Below are positions 16,025-25,200 of a stretch of DNA of 64,000 bases, piece after piece (positions within the stretch are counted from its first letter, which is position 1; every line of letters begins with the position of its first letter). Where the stretch lies: positions 1-64,000 of the forward strand of contig WBUQ01000002.1 of the NCBI GenBank assembly GCA_008933635.1. Direction: 5' to 3'. The notes below the pieces were generated by a model. That model was not told where the DNA came from, did not search any database, and worked only from the letters and a program-made list of their open reading frames with translations. Both the position numbers and the translations under genes were made by a program. This DNA is from Desulfobulbaceae bacterium. Lineage in GTDB: Bacteria > Desulfobacterota > Desulfobulbia > Desulfobulbales > Desulfocapsaceae.

Positions 16025-16280
16025 CCGGCGCGACGCCCCTTGTCTCCCTGACCGGTGGCCACATCCCCGGTGCGGCAGTGTAATGCCGGAGAGACAAGCA
16101 GCGTTCGAAGGCGACCCGCCTCAGTGCCCGCCCGTGCCCCTTCCAAACGAGAAATTGCGTGTGCCTCCGGTCCCTTGCCCATCGAAACCCGGCGCTGGAG
16201 TGAGGGCGGGAGCAACGTGGTCATTGCCGCCTGAAACGATCCCGACCACCACGCATGCTTGAATAAAGTGGAGAAAAACC

Positions 16281-17672
16281 ATGCCTTATGAATATGACAT
16301 CATTATCCTCGGCGGAGGCACCACGGCTTTCGCCGGGGCCAGAATCGCTTCAGCGGCCGGCAAGAAGGTGGCGATGATTGAGAAATCCCATCTCGGGGGT
16401 GCGTGTGTCAACTGGGGATGCATTCCAAGCAAGACACTGATCCATAAGGCCGAGATGTACTACGCCGCGCGGAAGGGAATGCGCTGGGGGCTGAACCTGC
16501 ATGCAGGCTCCCCGGATTGCGGAACGCTGATGCCGCTCAAGAAGGCAGCGGTGGAAACGATCCGCACAACCCATTATCAACGCGAACTGGACAGTACTGA
16601 CGGCATCACGCTGATCCGCGGCATAGGGCGGTTTATCTCGCAGAACGAAATCCTGGTGGACGGGCAGATTTACCGGGCGCCGCAGATCCTGATCGCCACC
16701 GGCGGCCGGCCTCGCACAGTCGCATTGCCGGGGCTGGAGACGGTCAATTGCCTGACCAGCTACAGTGCGATGCACCTTACATGCTTTCCGGAATCGGTCA
16801 CGATTCTCGGGGGCGGGGTCATCGCCCTTGAGATGGGCCAGATGTTTGCCCGATTCGGCTCAAGGGTGACCATTCTCGAACGTGGGCCGCGCCTGCTGGC
16901 CGAATTCGACGAGCGGCTTACCGAGCAGTTCAAGCAGATGCTGCAGCGGGATGGCGTAGAGATTTTCTGCGATGTCGTGGCCGATCGGGTCGAAAAAGTC
17001 GGGGACAAGACCTGCCTCTATGCCCTGATCAACGGCGTGGATGTGGCCTTTATCGCCGAGCGCCTGATGCTGGCTGTCGGCACTGAACCGGCCACAAGCG
17101 GAATTGGCCTGGAGGATATCGGTGTAGCCACCAGTTCCGCAGGATTCATCCTGGTCGATGCCACGCTGCGGACCAGTGTCCCCAATATATGGGCTGCCGG
17201 CGATGTGACCGGCGCCCCCATGGTCGCCCCGAATGGAGCGCGCGAAGCCCAGATCGCCGTCAAGAACATGCTTGATCCGAAAGGGAATCATACCATCGAT
17301 CACCGCTTCTCACCGATGGCGGTCTTTGTCGATCCCGAATTTGCAACGGTCGGCCTGACCCATGCGCAGGCAGAAGCACAGGGGTATGGTGCCGTTACCA
17401 CCTATCTCCAGCTCGATAGGATCCCCAAGGCTCATGTCATGGGGGAAATGCTGGGCGGGATATTGCTGACCGCCGAACGGGGGAGCGGCAGGATCCTCGG
17501 GGTACAGATGCTGTGCCCCAGGGCTGCCGATATCATCCACGAAGCCACCCTTGCGGTCCGCTTTGGCCTGACCACCCTGGACTTAATCACCACCGTCCAT
17601 GTCTACCCCAGCATCAGCGACGGGTTGCGCCAGGCTGCTCTGCTCAACGCAAAGGAACAGGGGTTGTTCTGA
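16281..17672 (+). CDS. MerA-like pyridine nucleotide-disulfide oxidoreductase
   Basis: 463 residues. An FAD-binding GGGTTAFAGA begins at 11, the redox pair is C42 and C47 in GGACVNWGCIPSK, an NAD(P)-binding ILGGGVIALEMGQ lies near 175, and IWAAGDVTG near 300. The dimer end has VHVYPSISDGLRQAA, lacking the HxHPT histidine of dihydrolipoamide dehydrogenase and resembling the MerA region. The MerA C-terminal cysteine pair and N-terminal metal-binding domain are absent, so mercury reduction is unlikely. A disulfide or quinone substrate is more plausible. GTGGAGA precedes the ATG. No mer genes are nearby. Confidence 0.85.
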   Translation: MPYEYDIIILGGGTTAFAGARIASAAGKKVAMIEKSHLGGACVNWGCIPSKTLIHKAEMYYAARKGMRWGLNLHAGSPDCGTLMPLKKAAVETIRTTHYQRELDSTDGITLIRGIGRFISQNEILVDGQIYRAPQILIATGGRPRTVALPGLETVNCLTSYSAMHLTCFPESVTILGGGVIALEMGQMFARFGSRVTILERGPRLLAEFDERLTEQFKQMLQRDGVEIFCDVVADRVEKVGDKTCLYALINGVDVAFIAERLMLAVGTEPATSGIGLEDIGVATSSAGFILVDATLRTSVPNIWAAGDVTGAPMVAPNGAREAQIAVKNMLDPKGNHTIDHRFSPMAVFVDPEFATVGLTHAQAEAQGYGAVTTYLQLDRIPKAHVMGEMLGGILLTAERGSGRILGVQMLCPRAADIIHEATLAVRFGLTTLDLITTVHVYPSISDGLRQAALLNAKEQGLF

Positions 17673-17841
17673 TCTGTGCAGGACGATCTGACTCTGTCCC
17701 ATTTTGAAGAACACTGTGGCCGGGGCCAGCTCCGGCTCATGGCTCCAGTCAGATCGGCAGCCTCCCCCGGCGCACCTGTCAGGGTATGAAGACCTGCCCG
17801 GTAGTCGTCCGCGTTCCCGACACTCGTCGGTTTCATCCGCC

Positions 17842-19116
17842 TCACATGATGACCCAGGGCCGGGATTTCCTCCATTCCAGCAACCTGTTGGACAGCCATC
17901 CCTCCAGTCCTGGCGACAGGTAAAAATGTGGGTACAGCAGATTGCTTTCCGGGGTAATGATGCCCTGATCCTTGGCGATCTCAGCCAGTTGAGTGCCTGG
18001 ATAGATCCGTATTCCGATCGTGACCTTCAAGGTCTCGAGCTGCAGGGAATCGGCAAAAGCAAGACTTTCCTCCACTGTCCTCTGTGTTTCACCGGGGCCT
18101 CCCAGCAGAAGAAAACCCATGCGCTCGATCCCGTATTCGGCAAACAGTGCGGAGGTCGTTCGTATGTCCTCCAGCGTGTAATGCTTGTTCAGACTCTTGA
18201 GCATCTTCTCAGATCCGCTTTCAAAACCAAGGCTTATCTGTTTGCAACCCGCAGCTGACATGAGTTGGACCAGTTCATCGTCGCAATTTTTCGGATATAT
18301 AATGCACCGCCACCGCATCTCCAGGCTTTTCTCAATGATTCCGAGACAAATGGACTTGGCATAGGCAGGAGGGAGATTGAACGTGTTGTCTACAAAGAAA
18401 AAATGTGCATACCCGGCCTTTACCCAACGCTCAAGCCAGCCAGTTACGATCTCTGGAGAGCGTTTTCGCAGGATGGAGCCCTCAATTGTGGAAGTAGAAC
18501 AATAACTGCATTTGAGGGCGCAGCCGCGCCTGGTTTGAACGGGAATCCAGGGATCACTGCTCTGGGATGCAGAAACCGAGAGGATTTTCGTTTCCGGCAG
18601 TCGCAAGTCGTCCAGATCGCTGCTGCACATTTTCGGCGGATGCGGTCCATGATGCTGGGAATGCAGTCCCGGTATATTGGAGAGATTGCCATGATTTTCC
18701 AATTGCGTTAACAGCGCTGGGAATGCTGTTTCACCTTCCCCTTCTATGCCAAAATCTGCCCCGAGGTACGCCAATGCGCTTTCCGGATACATACTGTACC
18801 CGGCGCCGCCCAGAACAATCGGAGCATCGGTCAGATCCCGGCAGACGGCCACGACCTCTTTCACTTTTTCGAGCAGGAACTTCCTGGTCCCGATATGTTG
18901 ATCATCAATGTTTCTCACTGAGATGCCAATGCATTCCGGGCGAACTTCTGAGATGACAGCTTCCAGTGTGGCATGGATGTCCATCTGAAACATCAGATCG
19001 AGCATGGTGACGTCGTGGCCGGAATTTCTTGTCGCCTCGACCACGCACGCAAGCCCAAGCGGCATTGCGGGCATGTTGAACTGTTCCGTATTTGCCGAAA
19101 TCAGGAGAACTCTCAT
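17842..19116 (-). CDS. B12-binding domain radical SAM protein
   Basis: 424 residues. The N-terminal cobalamin-binding-like domain (about 1-140) starts MRVLLISANTEQFNMPAMPL and includes APIVLGGAGYSMYPE. The radical SAM domain follows with CALKCSYC (CxxxCxxC, the 4Fe-4S ligands) and a SAM-binding region GFESGSEKML. The family includes methyltransferases and C-C bond-forming enzymes acting on unactivated carbons. ATG 19116 follows AAAAGGA; a GTG two codons upstream is an alternative. There is no biosynthetic neighbour to suggest the substrate. Confidence 0.88.
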   Translation of the reverse strand: MRVLLISANTEQFNMPAMPLGLACVVEATRNSGHDVTMLDLMFQMDIHATLEAVISEVRPECIGISVRNIDDQHIGTRKFLLEKVKEVVAVCRDLTDAPIVLGGAGYSMYPESALAYLGADFGIEGEGETAFPALLTQLENHGNLSNIPGLHSQHHGPHPPKMCSSDLDDLRLPETKILSVSASQSSDPWIPVQTRRGCALKCSYCSTSTIEGSILRKRSPEIVTGWLERWVKAGYAHFFFVDNTFNLPPAYAKSICLGIIEKSLEMRWRCIIYPKNCDDELVQLMSAAGCKQISLGFESGSEKMLKSLNKHYTLEDIRTTSALFAEYGIERMGFLLLGGPGETQRTVEESLAFADSLQLETLKVTIGIRIYPGTQLAEIAKDQGIITPESNLLYPHFYLSPGLEGWLSNRLLEWRKSRPWVIM

Positions 19117-19532
19117 GACCACATATCCTTTTCAGATTATCGCGATTGCCGACGCGAAGACGTCAGTGCAACCGGCATGTGCATCCATAGCGTGTTCATG
19201 GCCATGCTGAGTTCGTGACAAGGTTGGCAGGACCATGAGATCACTGAAGACACCGTCACCAGCCAGTCTGCCCAAACATGAGAGGTTTACGATCATCGAC
19301 CTGTGCTATTCCAGGCCACAGGATGTCCCCTTCTGCATTGCAACATATCGCTTGATCCATGTCCAGCATTCTTCTGTACTGGCACATACGCGCGAACATC
19401 ATCCACATGGCAGACGCTCAATTCGAGTCGTCCTCCCGTTATCCGCTGAAAATCTCGGAGCACCTGCCGATCACAATCATTGTTTGCGAACCGAAACCAT
19501 CGGCCAGGGCCATGATGACAGATGAACGATCC
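19117..19532. other. Spacer without a supported gene
   Basis: About 415 bases between the start of the radical SAM gene and the tRNA terminator. Short plus-strand frames exist (for example 19359-19571), but the latter ends inside the terminator stem and has no ribosome binding site. It probably contains the radical SAM gene promoter, which I could not place. Confidence 0.5.
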
Positions 19533-19580
19533 CCGAAAAACAAAACGGACAGCCAGAGTGACGACCTCTAACTGTCCGTT
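19533..19580 (-). terminator. Rho-independent terminator of tRNA-Arg
   Basis: On the minus strand, 9-bp arms AACGGACAG (19572-19580) and CTGTCCGTT (19544-19552) enclose an inner AGAG/CTCT stem and are followed by the T-rich TTTTGTTTTTC (19533-19543). It lies 5 bases after the tRNA CCA end. Confidence 0.85.
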
Positions 19581-19584
19581 ATTA

Positions 19585-19660
19585 TGGTGCCCCCGGCAGG
19601 AATCGGACCTGCGGCACCAGGATTAGGAATCCTGTGCTCTATCCACTGAGCTACGGGGGC
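19585..19660 (-). tRNA. tRNA-Arg (anticodon CCT)
   Basis: Reading the minus strand, the acceptor stem GCCCCCG (19654-19660) pairs with CGGGGGC (19589-19595), with discriminator A and encoded CCA at 19585-19587. The D-arm is GTAGCTCAGTGGATAGAGC. The anticodon stem CAGGA/TCCTG holds loop TTCCTAA with anticodon CCT, reading AGG. The T-arm loop reads GTCCGATTC, with a C at the usual T of TTC. All four arms fold. Its own promoter and terminator flank it. Confidence 0.97.
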
Positions 19661-19683
19661 ATGGGCGCGTTGGAATGTGCGCA

Positions 19684-19711
19684 ATAATACCCAAGTCTGG
19701 CAAAACCGCAA
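19684..19711 (-). promoter_or_regulatory. Predicted promoter of tRNA-Arg
   Basis: On the minus strand, TTGCGG (19706-19711), a 16-bp spacer and TATTAT (19684-19689), 23 bases before the tRNA 5' end. The -10 matches 5/6. Confidence 0.5.
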
Positions 19712-19738
19712 TCATTTTCTCGGCTGCAGCCCTTGCTG

Positions 19739-21025
19739 TCAGCTGATCTCGCCATCCGGGAACAGCGATTCGCCGTCCCTGATCTCCGACCGGGAAAAGG
19801 AATCCTGCCGGCAGTAGGAGTTGACGATGCAGTTGCGTCCGACCCTGACGCCCGCCGGCATCTCGACCCCCTTGCCTACCAGGGAAATACCGGTGTAAAG
19901 ATGTTTGGGGTGCTGCCGGTTGACTACCGCATCGTTCTCTCCGACACCGACTGCCGATCCGGCCCCAATCTGGACGTTTTTATCAAAGATTGTCAGGTCG
20001 ACGGTGGCGCCTGCCTTTACCCGGCAGTCGGCAAAGAGGATCGAGTTCCGGACGACCGCCCCCTTTTCGACCACCACGCCCGGTGAAAGCACCGAATTAA
20101 TGACTGTTCCGCGGATATCGCAGCCAGCGGAAATGAGGGAATTCCGCACCTGCGAAGCGCTGCCGAAGCGAACCGGCGGCCGGTCCGCCAGGCGCTCCTC
20201 GGTCTCGACATTGGTCCTGATCCGCCATTTCTCCGGCGAAATGCCGCTCTCCTTCCGGATAATGTCCATATTGGCTTCCCAGTAGGCCTGGATCGTCCCG
20301 ACATCGCGCCAGTATCCGTAGAAAGGGTACGCGAAGGTGTTATCGTGGATGATGGCGTGGGGAAGGATATGCATGCCGAAATCGGCTTCGTTCTTGTCGC
20401 GGGCAAGGGAGTCGAGCAGATACTGGCGGTCGAAGACGTAGATCCCCATCGAGGCGAGGTTGGTGCGGGGATCCTTCGGCTTTTCCTCCCAGTCGATGAT
20501 CCGGTTGCGGTTATCGGTGATCCCGGCCCCGAACTGATGTATCTGACTCTTCGGCACCACCATCATCGCCACCGTCACGTCGGCCTTCTTGGAGCGGTGA
20601 TACTCGATCATCGCATCAAAATCCATGTGGTAGATATGGTCGCCGGAGAGGATCACCACCTCGTCGGTGGGATTGGACTGGATGAAATCGATGTTGCGGC
20701 GGACTGCATCCGCCGTCCCCTTGTACCAGTCCGAGTCCTTCGACCCGGTCCTGGGCGGCAGGATCTTCACCCCGCGGGTCCTGCCGGTCAGATCCCAGGC
20801 CTCGCCGGAACCGAGGTGGCTCATCAGGGACAGGGGCTTGTACTGGGTCAGCACGCCGACCTTTTTCAGACCGGAGTTGACCACGTTGCTCAGGCTGAAA
20901 TCGATGATCCGGTAGATGCCGCCAAAGGGCACCGCCGGCTTGGCCCGGTTCTGCACCAGGATGTTGAGACGGCTGCCGACACCGCCAGCCAGCAGGAGGA
21001 CGAGAGCTTCCTTGATCGCAATCAT
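19739..21025 (-). CDS. glgC: Glucose-1-phosphate adenylyltransferase (ADP-glucose pyrophosphorylase)
   Basis: 428 residues. It makes ADP-glucose from ATP and glucose-1-phosphate for glycogen synthesis. The nucleotidyltransferase signature LLLAGGVGSRLNIL...RAKPAVPFGG is present, with ILSGDHIYHMDFDAM (catalytic Asp) and DWEEKPKDP (sugar-phosphate-binding region), followed by a left-handed beta-helix (hexapeptide-like repeats, about 300-410). Leu replaces the usual Thr after the GSRL region (family L.PLTxxRAKP; here NILVQNRAKP). GGGGAGGTG precedes ATG 21025, which overlaps the stop of the paralogue by 4 bases (ATGA). Confidence 0.92.
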   Translation of the reverse strand: MIAIKEALVLLLAGGVGSRLNILVQNRAKPAVPFGGIYRIIDFSLSNVVNSGLKKVGVLTQYKPLSLMSHLGSGEAWDLTGRTRGVKILPPRTGSKDSDWYKGTADAVRRNIDFIQSNPTDEVVILSGDHIYHMDFDAMIEYHRSKKADVTVAMMVVPKSQIHQFGAGITDNRNRIIDWEEKPKDPRTNLASMGIYVFDRQYLLDSLARDKNEADFGMHILPHAIIHDNTFAYPFYGYWRDVGTIQAYWEANMDIIRKESGISPEKWRIRTNVETEERLADRPPVRFGSASQVRNSLISAGCDIRGTVINSVLSPGVVVEKGAVVRNSILFADCRVKAGATVDLTIFDKNVQIGAGSAVGVGENDAVVNRQHPKHLYTGISLVGKGVEMPAGVRVGRNCIVNSYCRQDSFSRSEIRDGESLFPDGEIS

Positions 21026-22275
21026 CGCAGCACCTCCCCGGCGGCAACCACCTTTTTCCACTGCCCGTTCCGCAGCAGTGGATAGATTGTCGCCCCTTCG
21101 CCGATGACCGCCTGGTCCGGCACGAAGTTGTTCCAGCCGATCACGGTGACCTGCCGGCTCTGCCCGCCGGCCTCGATGCCGGCAATCACACCTTCCCCGA
21201 AGGTGTTGTTGACATCGGCGACCACCTTGTTCAACCGGCAGTTGCGCCCGATATGGTTATTGAAGAAGAGGACCGAATCCTCGATGACCGCCCCCTTCTC
21301 GACAATAACTCCGGGAAAGACGATCGACCTCCTGACCGTGCCCTCGATGATGCTGCCGTTGTAAACCAGGCTGTCATGGATCGTCGCCCCGTCGCCGATC
21401 ACCACCGGTTGGAAATCACGGATGCCGCGATGATCCAGGTTGGTGCGCAGCCCCCATTTCTCCATGTCGATGAGCGGGTTCTCACCCAGCAGGTCCATGT
21501 TCGACTGCCAGTACTCCTCGACCGTCCTGGTATATCCCCAGTAGCCGCAGAACTTGTAGGCAAAGACGCGGCCCCCGGCCTTCATCAGCCTCGGTATGAT
21601 ATCCCGGCCGAACTCGAAAGAGGCATCCTCCTGGTTTTCGTTGAGGAGACGGTACATCACCTCCGGCTTGAAGCAGAGTACCGTCAGCGAAGCCCAGTCC
21701 GCCTGCGGCTCGACCGGCTTCTCCCAGTAACCCGTGACCTTGCCTCCCCGTTCCCCGTCCTCATCGTCAACGGCGGCGATGCCGAACCTGTGGGCCTTTT
21801 CGGGTCTGACCCGGATCACCCCCATGGTCAAGTCGGCGTCCTTTTCACGATGGTAGGCGATCATGTGCTGGTAATCCATCTTGTAGATATGGTCACCGGA
21901 AAGGATGAGCACCTGCTCGGGATCGTAATACTGGACGAAATCCAGGTTCCTGAATACCGCGTCGGCCGAACCGCGGTACCAGTCCTTCTGGTCGGAGCCG
22001 ATATAGGGGGGAAGGATGGAGATGCCGCGGTAGCGGCCAAGCATATCCCAGGCGGCACCGGTGCCGATATGGTTGATCAGGGAATAGCTGCGGTACTGAC
22101 TGAGGATGGCGATCCGCTCGATTCCGGAATTCATCAGGTTGCTGAGGGCAAAATCGATGACCCGGCCAAATCCGCCGAAGGGCAAGGCCGATTTCGGACG
22201 ATAATAGGTCAGGACATTCAGTTCATCGACCCGGCCTCCCGCCAGGATCATGGCAAGTGTCGTCGGTTTCAGCAT
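21022..22275 (-). CDS. ADP-glucose pyrophosphorylase paralogue with altered nucleotide loop
   Basis: 417 residues, homologous throughout to the downstream GlgC. The catalytic-site segment ILSGDHIYKMDYQHM and a beta-helix C-terminus are kept. The N-terminal loop reads ILAGGRVDELNVLTYYRPKS in place of AGGxGSRLxxLTxxRAKP: the Gly-Ser-Arg that contacts ATP phosphates is missing. It may be a regulatory subunit, as in GlgD-type or plant heteromeric enzymes, or a nucleotidyltransferase of different specificity. It is translationally coupled upstream of the canonical copy, fitting a heteromer. Confidence 0.85.
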   Translation of the reverse strand: MLKPTTLAMILAGGRVDELNVLTYYRPKSALPFGGFGRVIDFALSNLMNSGIERIAILSQYRSYSLINHIGTGAAWDMLGRYRGISILPPYIGSDQKDWYRGSADAVFRNLDFVQYYDPEQVLILSGDHIYKMDYQHMIAYHREKDADLTMGVIRVRPEKAHRFGIAAVDDEDGERGGKVTGYWEKPVEPQADWASLTVLCFKPEVMYRLLNENQEDASFEFGRDIIPRLMKAGGRVFAYKFCGYWGYTRTVEEYWQSNMDLLGENPLIDMEKWGLRTNLDHRGIRDFQPVVIGDGATIHDSLVYNGSIIEGTVRRSIVFPGVIVEKGAVIEDSVLFFNNHIGRNCRLNKVVADVNNTFGEGVIAGIEAGGQSRQVTVIGWNNFVPDQAVIGEGATIYPLLRNGQWKKVVAAGEVLR

Positions 22276-22389
22276 GCATTCCCCCGGTTATGCTCTGCAG
22301 GCAGACATCCCGCCCCCGGATGATCCCGGAACCGGAGCTGCCGGTATCAGTCGGACGTCACTTCGGAACCCGCCACGGGATGGCCCGCC

Positions 22390-23412
22390 TCAGATATGGC
22401 TGCTGATCAGTCGCTTCAAGCTGTCAGAATTGAACGGCTTGTCGCCGATGGCGAGGTTCTTCAAAGGCACTTCAGCCCGCGCCGCCTCCTTGTGGCCCCC
22501 GGCTGAACCGATGGCACTGAAGATCCTGGCGGCCAGCTTGCCGGCACTCTTGCGATAGCCGTCGCAGCGGAAAATCACGATCAGCCGTTCTCCGTGGATG
22601 CCGGAGACGAACACCCAGTCGATCTCACCGACGTGATTGAAAAAATCTGCAATGATCACGAGCACATCAGGACTCCGCACCTTGCCCAGGTGGGTATAGT
22701 AGCGCCGCTTGGAATATTTCAGTTCCTGCAGGGCGATGTTGAAATAGCGGAGCTCGGAGCGCCGGAGATCGGTCAACTCGAACTTGCGGACCAGGTCACG
22801 GTTGGCGATATTGAAGAGGTAGCGGAAGGCGATGCCGTCGGCCAGCAGCGATTTCTTCTCGAAATTCTGGGTGTCGACCTTGATGCCGTAAAACAGGGCT
22901 GTGGCCAGCGATACCGACGGTTTCATCTCGGCCGCACGCAGATATTCGACCATCATCGTCGAAGTAGCCCCGTAATCGGCCCGGATATCGACAAAGCGGA
23001 CACCCTCCCACTTGCTGGTCGGCGGATGGTGGTCGATGATGACGTCAAAGTCGATCTTCTCAAAGCACGGCAGGTGGTTCGGCTGGGAGTCGACCATCAC
23101 CTTCTTGGCGAAGTCGTTGAGCTTGACATTGCTCAGACGCTCGATAGGGATCCTGAGACGTTCCACCATCGCGACGTTGTTGAGGCGCCGGATCTCGTTG
23201 GGATGGGCGATGACCACGTTCTTGACCCGGTAGCGGAGCAGCTTCTTGATGGCCAGGGCACCGGCCAGCGCATCGGGATCGGCGTTGATCACCACCAGGA
23301 CATCGTCGTCCTTGTCAAATACTTCCCAGAAGGAATGCAGGCGCTCTCTGGCCGTTTGCTTGGAAGAAATCGTACAGAGGGAGGAGACGGTGTTTTTTTG
23401 ATTTTTTGCCAT
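22390..23412 (-). CDS. DHH-family phosphoesterase (NrnA-like)
   Basis: 340 residues. Motif I is VVINADPDALAGALA, motif II MVDSQPNH, motif III the name-giving IIDHHPPTS, and motif IV includes FVDIRADYGATS. The C-terminal DHHA1 domain has GSAGGHKEAARAEV. NrnA-type enzymes degrade short oligoribonucleotides and in some species 3'-phosphoadenosine 5'-phosphate. ATG 23412 is chosen by alignment of the N-terminus; its ribosome binding site is poor, and an in-frame GTG at 23628 would add 72 residues of unlikely composition. It is separated from glgC by 114 bases in the same direction. Confidence 0.87.
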   Translation of the reverse strand: MAKNQKNTVSSLCTISSKQTARERLHSFWEVFDKDDDVLVVINADPDALAGALAIKKLLRYRVKNVVIAHPNEIRRLNNVAMVERLRIPIERLSNVKLNDFAKKVMVDSQPNHLPCFEKIDFDVIIDHHPPTSKWEGVRFVDIRADYGATSTMMVEYLRAAEMKPSVSLATALFYGIKVDTQNFEKKSLLADGIAFRYLFNIANRDLVRKFELTDLRRSELRYFNIALQELKYSKRRYYTHLGKVRSPDVLVIIADFFNHVGEIDWVFVSGIHGERLIVIFRCDGYRKSAGKLAARIFSAIGSAGGHKEAARAEVPLKNLAIGDKPFNSDSLKRLISSHI

Positions 23413-24111
23413 GTGCACAACAGCGGCATTCCAGAAAAACGGGGAGGCGATCGGCTTTGCCAGAAATTCCTGGCGACAAGCACACAATCCGGGGCTGGAC
23501 GAAACACGAAGGAGCAGCCCAAAACATCGCCGCCGATTCAGCCTGTCACCGCCGCGCACGGAACCCCCGGAACCGGTCCCGGGATTTCCCAGCACGCCGA
23601 TGCTGCATTGACCGGAATTGCCAGCCACCTCCTTGAATTGTCAACCAGCCGTTTCCAAGAACAACGGTGGAACAGCCAGATGCCTGTTTGATCCCGGCAG
23701 AAACACACTGTCGATCTGCAGGCATCGCTTAAGGCTGCACTATAGCACACGGTTTTTCCAAAAAGCAAGGCTTAGCCCAACCCCGCCGCCCTTCCAGCAT
23801 CTCTCTGCCGGAGCAGGAGGCGCCGCTGATCAGATACGAGGGCAATCCAGACCCTTGACGAGGATGGCCGATAATGGTACCTAATCCGGACAGCAGATTG
23901 TCAATCACCTGTGCGGCCGCCAGTACTCTCCCGCCTGTTGCCGGACGCGCAGCGACAGCACGGATGAGTCCGTCGCTGCCCGCGGCAGCCTGTTCCCCTG
24001 CAGTTCAATCAACAACAACCAGAATAAGCGTACCGAATCCCGCCGCTTTTCTCTCCCACCAGGTATTCAGATGCTGTTTCTGCCGCAGCAATCCCGTGAA
24101 GGAGCCATACC
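23413..24111. other. 699-base divergent spacer
   Basis: Separates the divergent DHH phosphoesterase and LptG-like genes. Apart from a promoter-like pair for the minus strand near 23739-23768, no coding sequence, RNA gene or strong hairpin can be supported. Confidence 0.5.
23739..23768 (-). promoter_or_regulatory. Predicted sigma-70 promoter for the DHH gene
   Basis: On the minus strand, TTGCTT (23763-23768), an 18-bp spacer and TATAGT (23739-23744, 5/6). It would give a leader of about 320 bases before ATG 23412. Confidence 0.4.
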
Positions 24112-25200
24112 TTGAAGTTGCTCGACCGCTATCTCCTTGGTCAATTCATCCGGTATTTCTTTACCGTCAATGTTGGCTTCGTCGCCATCTACCTGCTGGT
24201 TGATTTTTTCGAGAAGATCGACAATTTTTCCAGAGCCGGAAAGCCCTTTCTCCTGGCGATGAAGTTCTTCCTGCTCAATATCCCCTTCATCATTGATCAG
24301 ATCGGGCCGGTGCTGGTGCTCCTCTCCGGTGTCATCACCCTCGGCATTCTCAACCACACCAGGGAGCTCAACGCGCTGAAGGCCGGCGGTATTCCGCTGA
24401 AAACCATCATCATGCCACTGGTCATCGGCGGATTCTGTCTGACCCTGCTCTTCCTCGCCGCGGCTCAGTTCCTGCTGCCGAAGACCATATCGGCAACCAA
24501 CAATATCTGGTATGAGCAGATCAAGGGCAAGGTGCCGCTCGGCATCCACCGCAACGGACGGTATTACTACAAGGGCAAGGAAGGCTTTTATTCCTTCGAG
24601 TGGCCGCACACCGGCAGATACACCTTCAAAAATTTCTCCTACTCCTGCTGGGACGACAAATACAATATCCGCACCCTGATCAGCGCCGAATGGGCCGACT
24701 GGAGCGAAAAGCGCAAGGAGTGGATCGTGAAGGAAGGGCAGATTCAGGTCGCCAATGAAGACGGGACCTACAAGGTCAGGAACTTCAAGTATTGGCAGAT
24801 CGCCCTGCCCGAGCATCCCGAAAGCTTCCTTGTCCCCGAATACCAGTCGGCGGAGCTGTCGCTGACCGGACTGTTCCTTGATATCTTCAAGAAGGAATCC
24901 AGCCATGAGAAGCAGCGGGCATGGGCCGAGTTCTTCAGCCGCGTCTCCTATATCTTCCTCGGGTTTCCCCTGCTCCTGCTCGGGATGCCGATTCTACTGA
25001 TATCCTATCAAAAATGGGGCCGTGATCTGTCGATTGCCATCCCTGCCAGCTGCGGTCTGGCCTTCATCGCCTGGGGCGCGTGGGGGGCTCTCCAGTCCCT
25101 GGCCAGGGCTGACTACATCCCGCCGTTTTTCGCCGCCATCGTCATCCACATCATCTTTGCCGGTCTCGGTATTTATCTCCTGAGGAGGCAGGATCAGTGA
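24112..25200 (+). CDS. lptG: LPS export permease of the LptF/LptG (YjgP/YjgQ) family
   Basis: 362 residues: three N-terminal membrane segments, a periplasmic beta-jellyroll domain (about 125-270) and three C-terminal membrane segments, the LptF/LptG architecture. The start MKLLDRYLLGQFIRYF and HTRELNALKAGG are family hallmarks. LptF and LptG with LptB extract lipopolysaccharide from the inner membrane; no partner gene adjoins. LptG is favoured over LptF but not proven. The start is TTG 24112 behind AAGGAGCC. Its stop overlaps the next gene. Confidence 0.85.
   Translation: MKLLDRYLLGQFIRYFFTVNVGFVAIYLLVDFFEKIDNFSRAGKPFLLAMKFFLLNIPFIIDQIGPVLVLLSGVITLGILNHTRELNALKAGGIPLKTIIMPLVIGGFCLTLLFLAAAQFLLPKTISATNNIWYEQIKGKVPLGIHRNGRYYYKGKEGFYSFEWPHTGRYTFKNFSYSCWDDKYNIRTLISAEWADWSEKRKEWIVKEGQIQVANEDGTYKVRNFKYWQIALPEHPESFLVPEYQSAELSLTGLFLDIFKKESSHEKQRAWAEFFSRVSYIFLGFPLLLLGMPILLISYQKWGRDLSIAIPASCGLAFIAWGAWGALQSLARADYIPPFFAAIVIHIIFAGLGIYLLRRQDQ

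Noticed and set aside
16281-17672. Mercury resistance locus
   Set aside because: The flavoprotein lacks MerA mercury-binding cysteines and no merR, merT or merP is nearby.
19359-19571. Possible 70-residue plus-strand gene next to tRNA-Arg
   Set aside because: It ends inside the tRNA terminator stem, has no ribosome binding site and no recognisable motif.
19585-19660. tRNA-Arg as an integration site for a mobile element
   Set aside because: No integrase, no repeat of the tRNA 3' end and no phage-like genes were seen nearby.
23413-23628. 72-residue N-terminal extension of the DHH phosphoesterase
   Set aside because: Glycine/arginine-rich with no domain, and its GTG sits directly on the AAGGAG sequence with no spacing; the family N-terminus fits ATG 23412.
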